From assembly GCA_027422505.1 (NCBI GenBank), contig JAPQWV010000001.1, positions 806,001 to 870,000 of the forward strand: DNA of 64,000 nucleotides, written 5' to 3'. A program made the translations under genes and the position numbers. Every line of letters begins with the position of its first letter. Position 1 is the first letter of the stretch. This DNA is from Craterostigma plantagineum. Its lineage: Eukaryota; Streptophyta; Magnoliopsida; Lamiales; Linderniaceae. The notes under the pieces were generated by a model that had not been told where the DNA came from, did not search any database, and worked only from the letters and a program-made list of their open reading frames with translations. Of this stretch, positions 38,056 through 49,036 are shown one piece after another.

Positions 38056-38874
38056 TCAATCTGATGATGGAGGAGTGTCATCCTTCACACTCATGTCCCT
38101 CTTCTCAGCTCTCGCTCGTGTTCTTGGTTCTACTTCAAGCTCATCCCAGCCACCAAAAACTTCGTTTTCAGCTGTGCAGTTATGGGAATCTACCCATGAC
38201 ATATAATCCCCTACCTCTTTCTCCGTTCTCACTCTTCTACGATATCTCGTTCGTGCAAAAGGTCTTTTCTTCTTCTTCGTCTTCTTCTTCTTCGACTTTG
38301 GCCATAGAGAATCACTTTGCCTCCCCCAAACGGCATCATAAAGTAAAGAAAGCGCAGTCTGGGCCAATGGCACAGCTAAGGCCATTACGGTGGTTGAATC
38401 GTGGTGCTCTCTTCCAATCAACAGCGACATGGCTATAGCTGGAATCATCCACCCAAAGGCTCGAAATACCTGCAAAACTCCATTTCTTCTTCAAATCCCA
38501 ACTAATAAACTAGCGTTCAAAAAATTCGTGAAATCACGAGCATGAATTACCTCGGAGAACAGATTGATTCCAATTGAAGCTTCGCGAATGCCAAATCCTT
38601 CACCGACGTCGTACTCACTATCGCCATCATCGTCATCATCGCCGTCGTCATACCACCAAATTCTCTTGCTCGGCGCGTTCCTGAATCCAAAACCGTCGTC
38701 TTCATCACTGCCGTCGTCGAACCTGAACCGTTGATTTTGAGGTCCTTGTTTCACTTCTCTCTCCCAATCCCTACGCGATCGGATTGACGAACACAGCTTA
38801 CGCCGACGTTTAGTGAAATCGTGCAGAATCGTGACGGGGAAATGTGTGAAGATTCGAGCTGTTTGCGACCCCAT
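38056..38874 (-). CDS. Small membrane-associated protein, unknown function
   Basis: Two exons (38874-38551 and 38469-38056) give 245 residues. The N-terminus is basic with few acidic residues and could be an organelle targeting peptide. It is followed by an acidic Asp-rich stretch (DDGDDDDDGDSEYD). Exon 2 opens with a hydrophobic pair of segments (GWMIPAIAMSLLI and VMALAVPLAQTALSLLYDAVW), then a Lys/Arg-rich block (KKKKTKKKKR, encoded by the TTC-rich stretch at about 38265-38292), and ends with a polar tail. The donor GTAATT and acceptor TTGCAG keep the frame. The plausible topology is one hairpin or two membrane segments with a basic loop. The family is not recognised. Confidence 0.72.
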
Positions 38875-39216
38875 TAGAATCAGTGGAGCTCAATTTGAGA
38901 GAGGAGCTCCATGGCAGTAAGGTACAAGACTAGCCAAGCTTGACGTACAACTCTTATCTTCTGAAGTCCGTTAATTCTTTTTCCCACTATTTCGTGTTGA
39001 TAATATAATAATAAGCAAAGCGAGCCCCTTAATTAACTAGGCCCAATATAACATTCTTTCGTGCAATATACGAATTATTCGATACAATATTAAATAGACC
39101 TAAAATTGGTGAAGTAACGACTGTTGATTAATCTCCACAACAAACACATATCAAAAACATACTAAAAATTGTTTTTTTTTTTTCCGATGTAAGAAGAAGA
39201 CGAACAGCTCTTCTCA
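38875..39216. other. Intergenic region
   Basis: Upstream DNA of the minus-strand gene at 38056 and the 3' region of the C2 gene. It is AT-rich with a poly-T tract near 39171-39183. No gene is seen. Confidence 0.5.
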
Positions 39217-40362
39217 TCAAGCCGAATTAGCTTCGCTCGACTTATTGTTCTTCCTCCTGCTCATGGTCCGCCCGTTCGGTTTGACCCGACCCGGATGATT
39301 GCTCGCCCCGCAAACGATCGTAAACTCAATCCCATAAGCATTTCCGAAGCAAGAAAACAACCCGCCGTCGGATTTCCTTCTAGAATGCCTGCCGTTCATC
39401 TCCGACGAAAGATCTGACTCGCCGCCGTCGCCGCCGCAATTCTCCTCCATCCTCATCCACCTCTCTCTGTTCGCCGCCGCCGCCCTATTCTGCTGATTAT
39501 AGCCCTTCGCCTTCGCCTCCTCCATCGTCAAATCCTCCAAGATCGAGCTCCCAGTCTCCTCGTTCGCCCTGTTATTGTACTGCCTCGCCGCCACCACCTT
39601 CGGCGGGCGGCTCTTCATAGCCAGCTCAGCCGCCACAATCGACGCCGACGGCCCAATATCCGAGCACAGCTCAGACCCGTTCACCATCGACCCGTTTACC
39701 AGCGACCCACCGCAGCCGTGGCCGTCGCTGTTGACCTCCGACCCCAGGCTCAACGACCGCCAAAGCCCAACCTTGGCCTCTGATTCCTTCCCCGGGTCGT
39801 GCCCGCGGGTCGTCGGGTCGTCGGCGAAGACCTCTAATGGCATGCTCCTCATCGTACTGTCCAAAAGTGACACGCCCATGTTCAAGATTCCCTGTGGGTT
39901 CCCCGAGGCTCGCCGGACCTGAAGGGCGACGAACCTTATGCTCTTTGGGTGGTTCATCAGAGGCGTTCCGTTGGGCGGCGAGAGGAGGTCGGCGACGACG
40001 ACGCGGACGGTTCCGACGAGGACGTCCCTGAACCAGGAGACGGCGTAGATCTCGACGGTGAGGGCGGTTTCGTCGGAGAGGAGGGAGCGGCTGTCAAGGC
40101 GGAACATGAGCTTCTCGTTCCAAGTGGGGTAGCCGTGGCCCTGATGGTCGGTTCGGGTCGTGAGTTTTCGGGTCGGGCTGATCCATGCGGTGCAGTAGGT
40201 TCGCATGTGGCCGGACTTGGTGGCGGCGGAGGTGGTTAGGTCCTGGCCGGAGATGAGGCTGATTTCTAAGAGCTGAAATGGCGTCGGCGGCGGAACTTGG
40301 GAGGAGACGGAGGATGACGTCACCGTGGAACATGCGGTCGGGGTTGGGATGGTGGGGTCCAT
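39217..40362 (-). CDS. C2-domain protein (plant SRC2-like)
   Basis: A single-exon gene of 381 residues. The C2 domain covers about residues 25-150, beginning with LLEISLISGQDL and followed by YCTAWISP, NEKLMFRLD and VGTVRVVVADLL. C2 domains of this plant group bind phospholipids, often with calcium, and members such as SRC2 are linked to cold and pathogen responses. After the C2 domain the protein is low-complexity: a Gly/Ser-rich stretch, a segment with NRERWMRMEENCGGDGGESD, and a basic C-terminus. The start, ATG at 40360-40362, is the first in frame. The coding region is strongly GC-rich for the window. Whether calcium ligands are kept is not clear: acidic loop residues look few, so it may bind lipids without calcium. 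Confidence 0.85.
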   Translation of the reverse strand: MDPTIPTPTACSTVTSSSVSSQVPPPTPFQLLEISLISGQDLTTSAATKSGHMRTYCTAWISPTRKLTTRTDHQGHGYPTWNEKLMFRLDSRSLLSDETALTVEIYAVSWFRDVLVGTVRVVVADLLSPPNGTPLMNHPKSIRFVALQVRRASGNPQGILNMGVSLLDSTMRSMPLEVFADDPTTRGHDPGKESEAKVGLWRSLSLGSEVNSDGHGCGGSLVNGSMVNGSELCSDIGPSASIVAAELAMKSRPPKVVAARQYNNRANEETGSSILEDLTMEEAKAKGYNQQNRAAAANRERWMRMEENCGGDGGESDLSSEMNGRHSRRKSDGGLFSCFGNAYGIEFTIVCGASNHPGRVKPNGRTMSRRKNNKSSEANSA

Positions 40363-42303
40363 TCTTTCCTCTTCCTCGACCGTACGATGTACGATGATTT
40401 TTTGTTTTTGTCGTCTTCTTTGTGTCGTTCTTTTTTTTTTTTTTTTTTGGGTTATGAGAGGAGGAGGTGGGGCAAATGGTTGTTTGGGATTTTTTTTATT
40501 TTTTAGGACGATTTGTTGCTGTGATTTGGATTTATTTTGACCGTTCTTTTTTTTTTAATATTATTATTTTCTATGTTGTGATTTCTTTTGCATTGGTTGG
40601 TTGGTTGGTGTTAAGTTGAGGTAAAGAACATTGGTTTAGCTTTTGGAATGTTGAGAGATTTTGGCATAGCTAGACGAGCGGAGACACCAAAGAAAATTTG
40701 GCTAAATTTCTTTCTATATATCGATGAAAAGGTAAAAGTCTTCTTATTTATGTAAAGTTGTATGAGCATTCTGTTGTAGAATTAAATTTGTGAAACAAAT
40801 GACGAATAGAATTTTAATCAATGGCATGATGCATGTGAAACCGGAAGGAGTAATTATTGCGAGTTGCAAAAAACATGCCACTTTTTAATTCCTTTGGGTG
40901 GAGGCATATTAAATAGCATCAACTACTATATGGATAAGCCTATTCATATTACATCATATTCAAAACCTTTTAATGAAGATGAGATAACGCTAACTACGAT
41001 GTTGAAGACACGGTCAAATGTCTTTAGCCAGTTCGTACTTTGGAGTTTGGATTATGCAAAAGTACAGAGAATCTGAAGTCACGTGATGTAATGGGGTACT
41101 TCCAACGGTCTCTAATAATATTGTCGATATTTTTCCCAATTATTAGCGAAAATCTACAAAAAAAATGAGCTTTTTGTCCTAATTATTATTTGATCTTGAT
41201 ATCCCCATCTTGTGTAATATATCATCTACTATTTATTTTATGATTGTAATCCCTCGTTGAAAAACTAGCCATCAACAATAGTCGCTAATAGGATCGTAAG
41301 ACTTTTATGTGTATTAATTAATCATTTTTATCAATGTAAACTTTACATTAAAATAACGAAGATATTAAAAAGAGAAGAGGTGGGCTTGTGATATTATTAG
41401 CTGTCAAAAGTTCTTCTCACTCTCACAAGTCAGTTCCACATCTCCCTAGACAGCAAAGCACTTTCTTTAATCTTAGTTGCCCAAACTGTCCTCATCCGTT
41501 ATTTTTGCCCACGTTCAACAGCATTTCTTGAACGTTTAGTAACTTACCATTAAAGACACGATTCTTGCCCCAATCTCTCTTATCTAAACCACTTTTTCTG
41601 ATAGTTTTTTGTTGAAAGGCAAAGGATACCAACCAAGAAAATGAAGATAAAATATGTTCTTTTAGGTATCAAAGAAGACGCGCATTGACAGATTCACTGT
41701 TTGCTTCTGCAATTTCTGCGCCTTTTTTTGCAGGTAAAAACTATGCAGCTTCCTTCCTCGTTAAAGGGCTTAATCCTTTACTGATTTTATTTTTCTTACA
41801 AAGGAGCTTTGGGATGGTGGGAAAGCATCACTCCATTTTCTTGACTGCTATTTTCAGTTTTTTAGTATCTTTTCATTTTCCTGATTCATGAAGTTGGGGG
41901 AGTGGAGTTTTATCTTCTCGCCCCTTTGTGGGTTTTTCCTTCTCTTTCATCCTTCGATTATTTTCGCTTTGTGTGATTATCAGAAGGGCAAAGGATGTGT
42001 AATAATATACACATCTAAAATGTGTTGGAACATTCAATTCAGTCCTGAAATCACTGGTCAAGCTAAGCATGGATGCACGTTTGTAGACAGATCCGTCCTT
42101 TTTCTAGCTGAAAAGTTGAGATTTTTATCAAGTCAAAAGCAAAAAGAAAATGTCAAGGAGATGAAAAGTCTTTTACATTTTTTTTTTGCTGCAATAGACC
42201 TTTCTTAAATCCCCTCTCAGTCTTGATTAAATATTCGGTTTATTACATTCAAAGCTTCAATCTTTATTCTCATCTCCTTCGTGTAAAGATCATCGCAAAT
42301 TCC
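40363..42303. other. Intergenic region between the C2 and IQD genes
   Basis: Almost 2 kb without a supported gene. It contains several long T tracts (about 40431-40448) and mostly AT-rich DNA. The last few hundred bases may be a 5' untranslated region with an intron for the IQD gene. A 70-codon frame at 40864-41076 has no recognisable features and is treated as chance. Confidence 0.5.
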
Positions 42304-44007
42304 ATGGGAAGGAGAAGAGGTTGGAGTTACACCTTGAAGAGAATCTTCAGCTGTGAATCTTCAGAAAACAGAAGAGACAACAAGGTAAGTGATTAGCTGA
42401 TTAACTGCACACAAAAAATCGATACTCTGTAACTTCCATAAAAAAAACCCCTTTTTTTCTGTAATCAGAAAAATCAAGAATCGAACAAATGGCGCGAGAA
42501 GCAGACAAGCCCAGATTCAGATCATCGCGCCCTAGAAAACAACAGCACCACCATAACAGTTCCTTCAAGCAATAACCCTCGTTTGGAGGAAGAAGAAGAC
42601 GCCAAGCTAATCGAAGCAGAGGACGAACAGAGCAGACACGCTTACTCCGTCGCCTTAGCCACCGCCGCCGCCGCCGAGGCCGCCGTAGCCGCCGCCCACG
42701 CCGCCGCCGAGGTGGTCCGCCTCACTCAGAGCTTGGGCAGCAAAACGAAGGAAGAGATGGCTGCTATCAAGATTCAGACAGCTTTTCGTGGCTTCATGGT
42801 ATCCTATATATATGATTAGATTCAGTTAAGTTTCTCTAAGACAAAAAATGTTCCTTTTTACATGATGATAAACCTTAATCTTAAGGCAAGGAGGGCATTG
42901 AGGGCCTTAAAAGGGCTCGTAAGGCTTAAGACGTTGGTCGGCGGGCAATCAGTGAAGCGCCAAGCCGCAAGTACTCTGAAGTGTATGCAAACTCTGTGTA
43001 GAATGCAGTACGAAGTACATACGAGGAGAAGCCAAATGCAAGAACAAAGTTTGTCCCTTCATAGACAAATCAAACACAAGCATAAGTCCAGAGAATCTGT
43101 AAGCTTTTCTTATCTTTACTACCAGCATCAATGAATTCGTTTCTATGCACATATATATATACATATCTCGAATTAAAACTTTTGATAGATTGGAGAGAAT
43201 TGGGACGACAGCATCCTATCCAAAGATCAGATAGAAGAAAACCTACGTTACAAGCAAGAAGCTGGCATGAGGCGCGAGCGAGCCCTCGCCTACGCTTATT
43301 CCCGCCAGGTAATAAATAACACATGAAAAAAGGAAAGTATAATCTTCTTCACAATCCATCATTTCTTCAAGTCATCCAATCATCAGACATGGAGGAACAG
43401 CGCTTCGAACCCGACGGCGAACCAAACATTCATGGATCCAAACAATCCTCGGTGGGGTTGGATGTGGTTGGAACGATGGGTGCCGACCTCAGACCTTCAA
43501 GCAGCAACAACCTTAAAGAAGAAGACAAAGGCAGCTGTAATAAACAGTTATGTCTCCACTAAAGGAGACGACAGCAAGACAACAACAAGGAGCCGCCGGC
43601 CTCAAAGCAGCAGCGCAAGCAGACAATCTCCTTCGACTCCTAAATCGATCAACAGGGCCAGAAACGATTCGAAGAGCGTAAACAGCGGTCACTCGGAGAG
43701 GTGCCATAGGTATGGGGGAAGTATCGGTGGTGGGTCGTCGGCGAGGGACGACGAGAGCCTATACAGCTGTCCGTCGGGGGCGGTGAGGAGCTACATGGCG
43801 TCGACGGAGTCTGCTAGGGCTAGGTCAAGATTGTCGAGCAGTCCATCGATGGGAAGTGGTAGGAGAGTTGGGACGCCTGATGGTGGTGTGGGCTCGGCGA
43901 AGAAGAGGCTGTCGTTTTCGGGCACGCCGGTTGGTCTGAGGAGACATTCGGGCCCGCCGAGGATTGAGGTCGGTTCTTTTGGTGGTAAGGACGGTGGTGG
44001 TGATTGA
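42304..44007 (+). CDS. IQ67-domain (IQD) calmodulin-binding protein
   Basis: IQD proteins are plant scaffolds that bind calmodulin and microtubules or membranes, and steer cell shape and calcium signalling. Five exons join in frame. The N-terminus is basic ([18 protein letters not shown]), followed by a Glu/Asp stretch and an Ala-rich helix ([20 protein letters not shown]). The IQ67 region follows: [11 protein letters not shown] then [20 protein letters not shown], with the usual intron inside the first IQ motif (donor after 42798), and a later repeat with [17 protein letters not shown]. Towards the C-terminus, residues around [20 protein letters not shown] match the DUF4005 motif. The protein ends in a basic Ser/Gly-rich tail, with stop at 44005-44007. 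The paralogue number cannot be given. Confidence 0.93.
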
Positions 44008-44578
44008 TGACAAGCCGTGAAAAGGAACATAATATATTTATATATCTTTACTTATAGAGAGAGAGAGAGTGAGAGGATTGCGTTTGTGTTTATTTATTAT
44101 GTCTACGCTTTTGTTCTTTCAAGGAGATGCTGACTGGAACGACGACTTTTTTTTTTTATTTTTACATGTATGGTGCAGATTTGATTATTGTTTCGGGGAC
44201 GTCGCGAAATTTTAGTTTGACCTGGAATTTAATTCTAAGTAGATTTCAATCAGTGTTTAGTTCGTAACATTAGCATCATGTTCCTGACCAGTCCATTCAT
44301 ATTTTAAATGTATCATCTATATTTCTATATTGTGCGAGTGAATTCAATTCTAAAACGTGCTTATAATATCATTCTTTTGTCTTCTCCCTTTCAATTTATT
44401 GATATGATATGCTGGGAAAAAAATGGGAACTATAAGAACATCAGATATCAAAACACAGATAATATCAGACATAAAAACGTTATATTATTGCACCAAAAAA
44501 ACACAATGTTCTCCACCAAGAAACGAACACAACATGTTAAAACTCCTACACAGCGCCGCCATTGTAATACACCATCAA
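44008..44578. other. Convergent intergenic region
   Basis: Contains the IQD 3' region with a GA microsatellite (about 44056-44073) and a T tract near 44149. No gene is seen. Confidence 0.5.
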
Positions 44579-45973
44579 TCAATCATCAAACGCCATTCCT
44601 TGAGGCACCTCAAGCTCGTCCCTATTAACCCAACCATACTTCTCCATGTAAGGATTCTCAGTGCTCTTCAAAGGAAACCTTCCAATCTCATCTCCCCAAA
44701 CATTCCCATCTTCCAAATCTTCCAACACCTCCCAAACGGCGCTGTTGCACTTAAAACCAGTCCCAAAGCTAACCATCCACACCTTATCTCCCTTCTTCAA
44801 CCTCCCCTTCGCTTCCATGTACCCCAAGACGTACCACAAACTGCTCGCCGACGTATTCCCAAATCGATGGAGCGTCATCCTCACGGGCTCTACGTCGTAC
44901 TCTTCTAGCCCAAGGCTCTTCCTCACCTCCTCGATCACCGCCGCCCCGCCTGGGTGGATGCAGAAATGGTCCACGCCGGCCTTTATGTTCAAGATCGCCG
45001 CCGCCCCTTTTCCCAGGAGGTGCCTAACCGCGGCGTAGTGGATGAGGTCCTTCAAGGGCAAGATCTTCGCGGCAAGCTCGGCTATGTTTCTTGTGAAGGC
45101 CCTCGTCGCCGTTCTGGGCATATTCTTGCCGAGGTAGAACCCTAACCTCCCTTCTTCGTCCTCTTGCTGCATTCCGCAGGTGTAGGCCTCGTCGCTGGCT
45201 CCTAAATGGGTTCTGACGAGGTGCTTCAGCTTCAGTTTCGCTCGATTTCTGAGAGCCCTTTTGTTCGTCAGAAGCACGGCGGAGCCGCCGCTGCGAAACA
45301 GGCAGTTGGTGAGCATCATCGACCTGTTGTTGCCGGCGTACCAGTTGGGAGCGATGGACTCGGTGCTCACCACGAGGGCAAAAGCGTCTTTTCGCGATCT
45401 GAATATGCTCTGCGCGAGGTCGACGGAGATCAGGCCGGCGCTGCAGCCCATCCCGGTGATGTTGAACGACCTCACGCCGTCCCTCAATCCGTAGTGGCGG
45501 ATGATTCTTGAAGAAAGCGACGGAGCGCCGCCGAGGAGGGCGACGTTGACAACCAGGACGTCGATCTCTTGGGGAGAAACTAGGGTTTTCTCGAAAAGCC
45601 TGTCGAGGGTCTCCGTGAAGAATTCTTCCATTTCTTGGACGCCGTCGGCGAGGGTGGGCGAATTCTCGCGGCGTTCGAGGATGTTTCTCGGGGCGTAGGT
45701 CTCTTCTCCGATGCCTGAGTTAACGATGGCGCGGAGGAGGAACTTGTAGTCGGCGTGGCCTAGGGTTTTGTTCCGAGCTATGATTTTGCCGCAGAAGTTG
45801 GTGTCGATCTTTCTGTCGTCGGAGGGTTTGTGGCATTCGTAGTGTAGCACGTAGCAGCAGTGGTCTTCCTTCTTTTTCTGCAGAAAATGTTTGTAGAGTA
45901 AGAATAGAAGAAGAATAATAAGCATTGGGCCGACGTAAAGGGAACATAGCATGAAGATGTTGAGAGGCTCCAT
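44579..45973 (-). CDS. 3-ketoacyl-CoA synthase (fatty acid elongase condensing enzyme), KCS12-like group
   Basis: The enzyme condenses malonyl-CoA with long-chain acyl-CoA in the ER membrane, the first step of elongation towards very-long-chain fatty acids for waxes, suberin or sphingolipids. It is a single exon of 464 residues. One hydrophobic segment lies near residues 7-27. The FAE1_CUT1 domain follows, with catalytic Cys177 in GMGCSAG, His340 in FCIHPGG, and Asn373 in HRFGNTSASSLW. The stretch between about residues 303 and 330 is shorter than in typical members. The opening YVLHYECHKPSDDRK resembles the KCS12/KCS19 group more than the FAE1 group. All triad residues are present, so it should be active. 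The start codon is at 45971-45973. Confidence 0.92.
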   Translation of the reverse strand: MEPLNIFMLCSLYVGPMLIILLLFLLYKHFLQKKKEDHCCYVLHYECHKPSDDRKIDTNFCGKIIARNKTLGHADYKFLLRAIVNSGIGEETYAPRNILERRENSPTLADGVQEMEEFFTETLDRLFEKTLVSPQEIDVLVVNVALLGGAPSLSSRIIRHYGLRDGVRSFNITGMGCSAGLISVDLAQSIFRSRKDAFALVVSTESIAPNWYAGNNRSMMLTNCLFRSGGSAVLLTNKRALRNRAKLKLKHLVRTHLGASDEAYTCGMQQEDEEGRLGFYLGKNMPRTATRAFTRNIAELAAKILPLKDLIHYAAVRHLLGKGAAAILNIKAGVDHFCIHPGGAAVIEEVRKSLGLEEYDVEPVRMTLHRFGNTSASSLWYVLGYMEAKGRLKKGDKVWMVSFGTGFKCNSAVWEVLEDLEDGNVWGDEIGRFPLKSTENPYMEKYGWVNRDELEVPQGMAFDD

Positions 45974-47044
45974 TGTTGTAATAGATTTGATTTACTTTTC
46001 TGTGTACGTACGACGAGAAAGTGAGCGAGGGCGATGCCGACTATTATTTATGATAGAGGTTGGTGACGACAGCAATTAATGAGCAAGTAGAAGTTCAAAC
46101 TTCAATTGGATTACAAAGATTCAAGTACCAAATGTCTCAGTCACACTGCGAGCTTTTTGCTTTTTATTGGAACTCAAAAAGTCATAGTCGTGACGTAATA
46201 ACTCGAAAAGAAGATAGTACATAGATAGATAGGTAACAGTAATAGGCCATGCATGAATTATCTCACAAGTTATCATCACACTATTTTTGGAGTGATAGTA
46301 CGTAGATTAACAAATTTCGAAAGTAATACATAAGAATTAGTCTTCCTTTTTGAATAAAATCATACACTTTTGAAGTTACCGATCACTACAAAGTCGAAAC
46401 GGTATACGTGAGATGATGGCTTTATTCGTGTTTAAGAAGTTGGGATTAGCTCGCATTTAATTTTGTAATTTATTACATTCGGCTTCTCTCGCAACCTCCA
46501 TCTGATACCGTTGAATTATTTGACAGCTAATTTAGGTGAATCAATGTATTCTTTTTGAATTCTAATTCACCTTCTGCTAATGCCGGGAAAATGGTGTGTG
46601 CGTCACTTGTTTCTCAAGAAAATATGGCGATGGTTCCCCCAACTATCATTCGCTACACCCAATATTAAGCTAACGAGATAATATATTATGCAATTAACGT
46701 TTCGTTTGCCCAACATGTTTTTAGTAAACTGAAAGACACGTGACATCACCATAGTCAAGTTCCACCAACACGGAATTGTTAAAACTACAATCGAAGATAG
46801 TTGGTATTTAAACTTCATCAAATCAAGAAATGCGAAATTCTTATGTAGATCATCAAGTTAACACAGAAACTAGCTAATATAAAAGAGTGTACAACATATA
46901 GAAGCCCAGGGGGTCGAAGATGATGTTAAATTCATCCACATATCTCACTATAATGAAGAAGTAAGAAATAAAACTTCCAATATCTATCTGCTTCTTCCCT
47001 CTTTATTACTATTGAATGTTGTAGTAAGAAAACCATAAGGGTGG
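45974..47044. other. Intergenic region between the KCS and AP2-like genes
   Basis: About 1.07 kb: the KCS promoter side and the 3' region of the AP2-like gene. AT-rich, with no repeat or gene that I can support. Confidence 0.5.
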
Positions 47045-49036
47045 TCATTTGTTAAGGACACGGAAAGCACTCGCCATAGGTAATTTCTGTGCTCTTGATT
47101 TAGTTGTTGTAGGGGGTGAGAATCCTGATGATGCTGCTGCAGTAGACCAACTTGAGTTTCCCATAAAATGAGAACTGATATTTCCCGCTTCTCTTATTAC
47201 CTGAGGTTTATCACAGAAAGAAAGAACAATGTCAAAATCAAGAGTTTCATCTTAAAACCAATCTGCAATAATACGCCAAACGAGCTTCTTCTTTAACTGC
47301 TGCGAATAATCACCTTATCGTTTGGTGCGAAACCAGCAAAAAACCACCACTTGGCCACACGGGAGAGTATTTAGCCGAAGCAGAATTACTGGTTTCAACC
47401 TGCAATAAGATGGAGATATTGGTTAGGTTGCAGACAGTCACAGTTAAGAAAAAGATCTTTTGTTATTATTTGTGAGCAGCAGCAGTGGTACCTTTACTCT
47501 ATTTCCGTCGCTGAGCCCAAGCGATGAATAGGGAGAATGCAAACTTCTGTTCGAATCTTTGTCATAAGACGACAAAGACATTCCAAGGTTGAGGTCAAGG
47601 CTGCTCTTTATACCTGCGTTTAACCAAGATCAGCCCACAAGTTTGAATGTATTGATTATTGAAGAAAGCATACTATATATTTTTTTACCTCCATCTTTCA
47701 AAGAGATTTTCATGTCCCTGCAACCATAGTTGCTGATGACTGCTCCATCGTAAGCCCTGAAACAGAAGGTGTTGAGTTGCTAAGTAAACACACCAACAGA
47801 TAATAATGTGCAAGTTATCTCTCTTAAAAAGAAGAGAAATGCTAATCATCTTACGTCTTTCCAAGGGATCGACCGTATTTCTGAATGCCTATGCCTCTGT
47901 ACTTGGAACCTCCGCCACTGACTTGTCGGCGAAGAACTTGAACGAACTCATCTTTGGTCAAGTTCATCATCTGCTTCATGTCCTCTTCGTAATCACTCGT
48001 GCTGAAATTGATGTCTGCATCGACTCCCCGGAACTTGATCGCAGCACGATCATAAGCTCTGAAAAATGATGATGGTTAAGATAGGATTCAATCGATAGTA
48101 ATCAACAAAGAGCCATAATTCAGTGGAAAAACAAGTACAGAGATTGCATCTTTCCAAATCAGGTTATTCTTACCTAGCTGCAGCATGTGCTGTGTCAAAT
48201 CCCCCTGAAACAAACCCAAGAACCAACAATTTCAGCCCAAGAATATAGATAGCTATTGACAAAATTTCAATGAAAATGATAACAAGCGCACACTTACCTA
48301 AATACACTTGTTTCCCACAGTCCCTGCACACAAAACATTCTTCAAGTCAATACAAATTGGCAACATCTTGACTAATTTCGAACACTACGACTGCTCATAG
48401 ACTGAATTCTACAATGTTTCCAACTTTATCAAATTATTGCCTATAAATGCAAGTATATGTACTCTACATACGAACACTGCATATAATTAGAATTGCTAAA
48501 AACATTAGAAAAGAAAGAGAATTGTTGTTGTACCATATGTGAGACTCCCATCTCCCAGTTCTCCTGTAGAAAGTAACACCACGGTACTGAGAACTCCTGG
48601 AGCGGGGCCCACGCCTGCTCTTCTTCACCTTCGTCGGCAGCACCGCCTGACCACTGTGAATTACCGATTCTGCCCCTAATCCAGCACTCTCCCTCACGGA
48701 AAGATCCAGCCAGCACTTGTAATCCCTCGCCGCCTGACGCGAGTAGCCGTGACCCACGGAGGCGGCGGCCAACGGAAACAATTGGAGCTCGTTTTTGCCG
48801 GAGAAGACGCCGTCGTCGTCTTCCTCGACCTCGATCAGCTCGCCGTCGTTCATCCCGGAGTTTTTCAGGATGGAGAAGCTTAGAGTCACGCCGCGCGTGG
48901 ACTCCGCGTCGTCGTCGGCGACGGACGTCGCGGTGGTGGTGGAAGTGACGGATTCTCCTCCCCCGCCTCCTCCTCCGATGGCGGCGCTGGCACTCGAGCT
49001 CTCTACGTCTAGATTCAGATCAGCATCTTTCTTCAC
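47045..49036 (-). CDS. AP2-like transcription repressor, SMZ/SNZ/TOE type, with frameshift at the expected start
   Basis: A miR172-controlled AP2-class regulator; relatives repress flowering. The first AP2 domain is complete over three small exons: [20 protein letters not shown], then DCGKQVYLG (about 48298-48323), then [21 protein letters not shown]. The second AP2 domain is decayed: [17 protein letters not shown] joins [12 protein letters not shown], and the small exon for the YLG-FDTE part is absent. A degenerate second domain is known in SMZ/SNZ relatives. Downstream is an EAR-like motif ([12 protein letters not shown]), and the last exon encodes AAASSGFS over the miR172 site, with stop at 47045-47047. 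At the N-terminus the family start MLDLNL is readable only if one G is added after ATGCTG (near 49022). As written, the frame has no ATG until KNSGM further in, and the first codon used here (GTG, 49034-49036) is doubtful. Confidence 0.85.
47119..47139 (-). promoter_or_regulatory. miR172 target site in the AP2-like mRNA
   Basis: On the plus strand, the antisense of the gene, the 21 bases read like mature miR172 with one T-to-C difference at position 7 and differences in the last bases. That is the usual pairing seen in AP2-class mRNAs, with a G:U at that place. In the mRNA it covers the codons for AAASSGF, in the normal position near the 3' end of the coding region. Confidence 0.92.

Noticed and set aside
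40864..41076. 70-codon frame in the C2-IQD spacer
   Set aside because: No homology recognised, no splice partners, AT-rich composition.
48298..48323. Possible frameshift in the tiny second AP2 exon
   Set aside because: Rechecking the base count gives 26 bases, which keeps phase with both neighbours.
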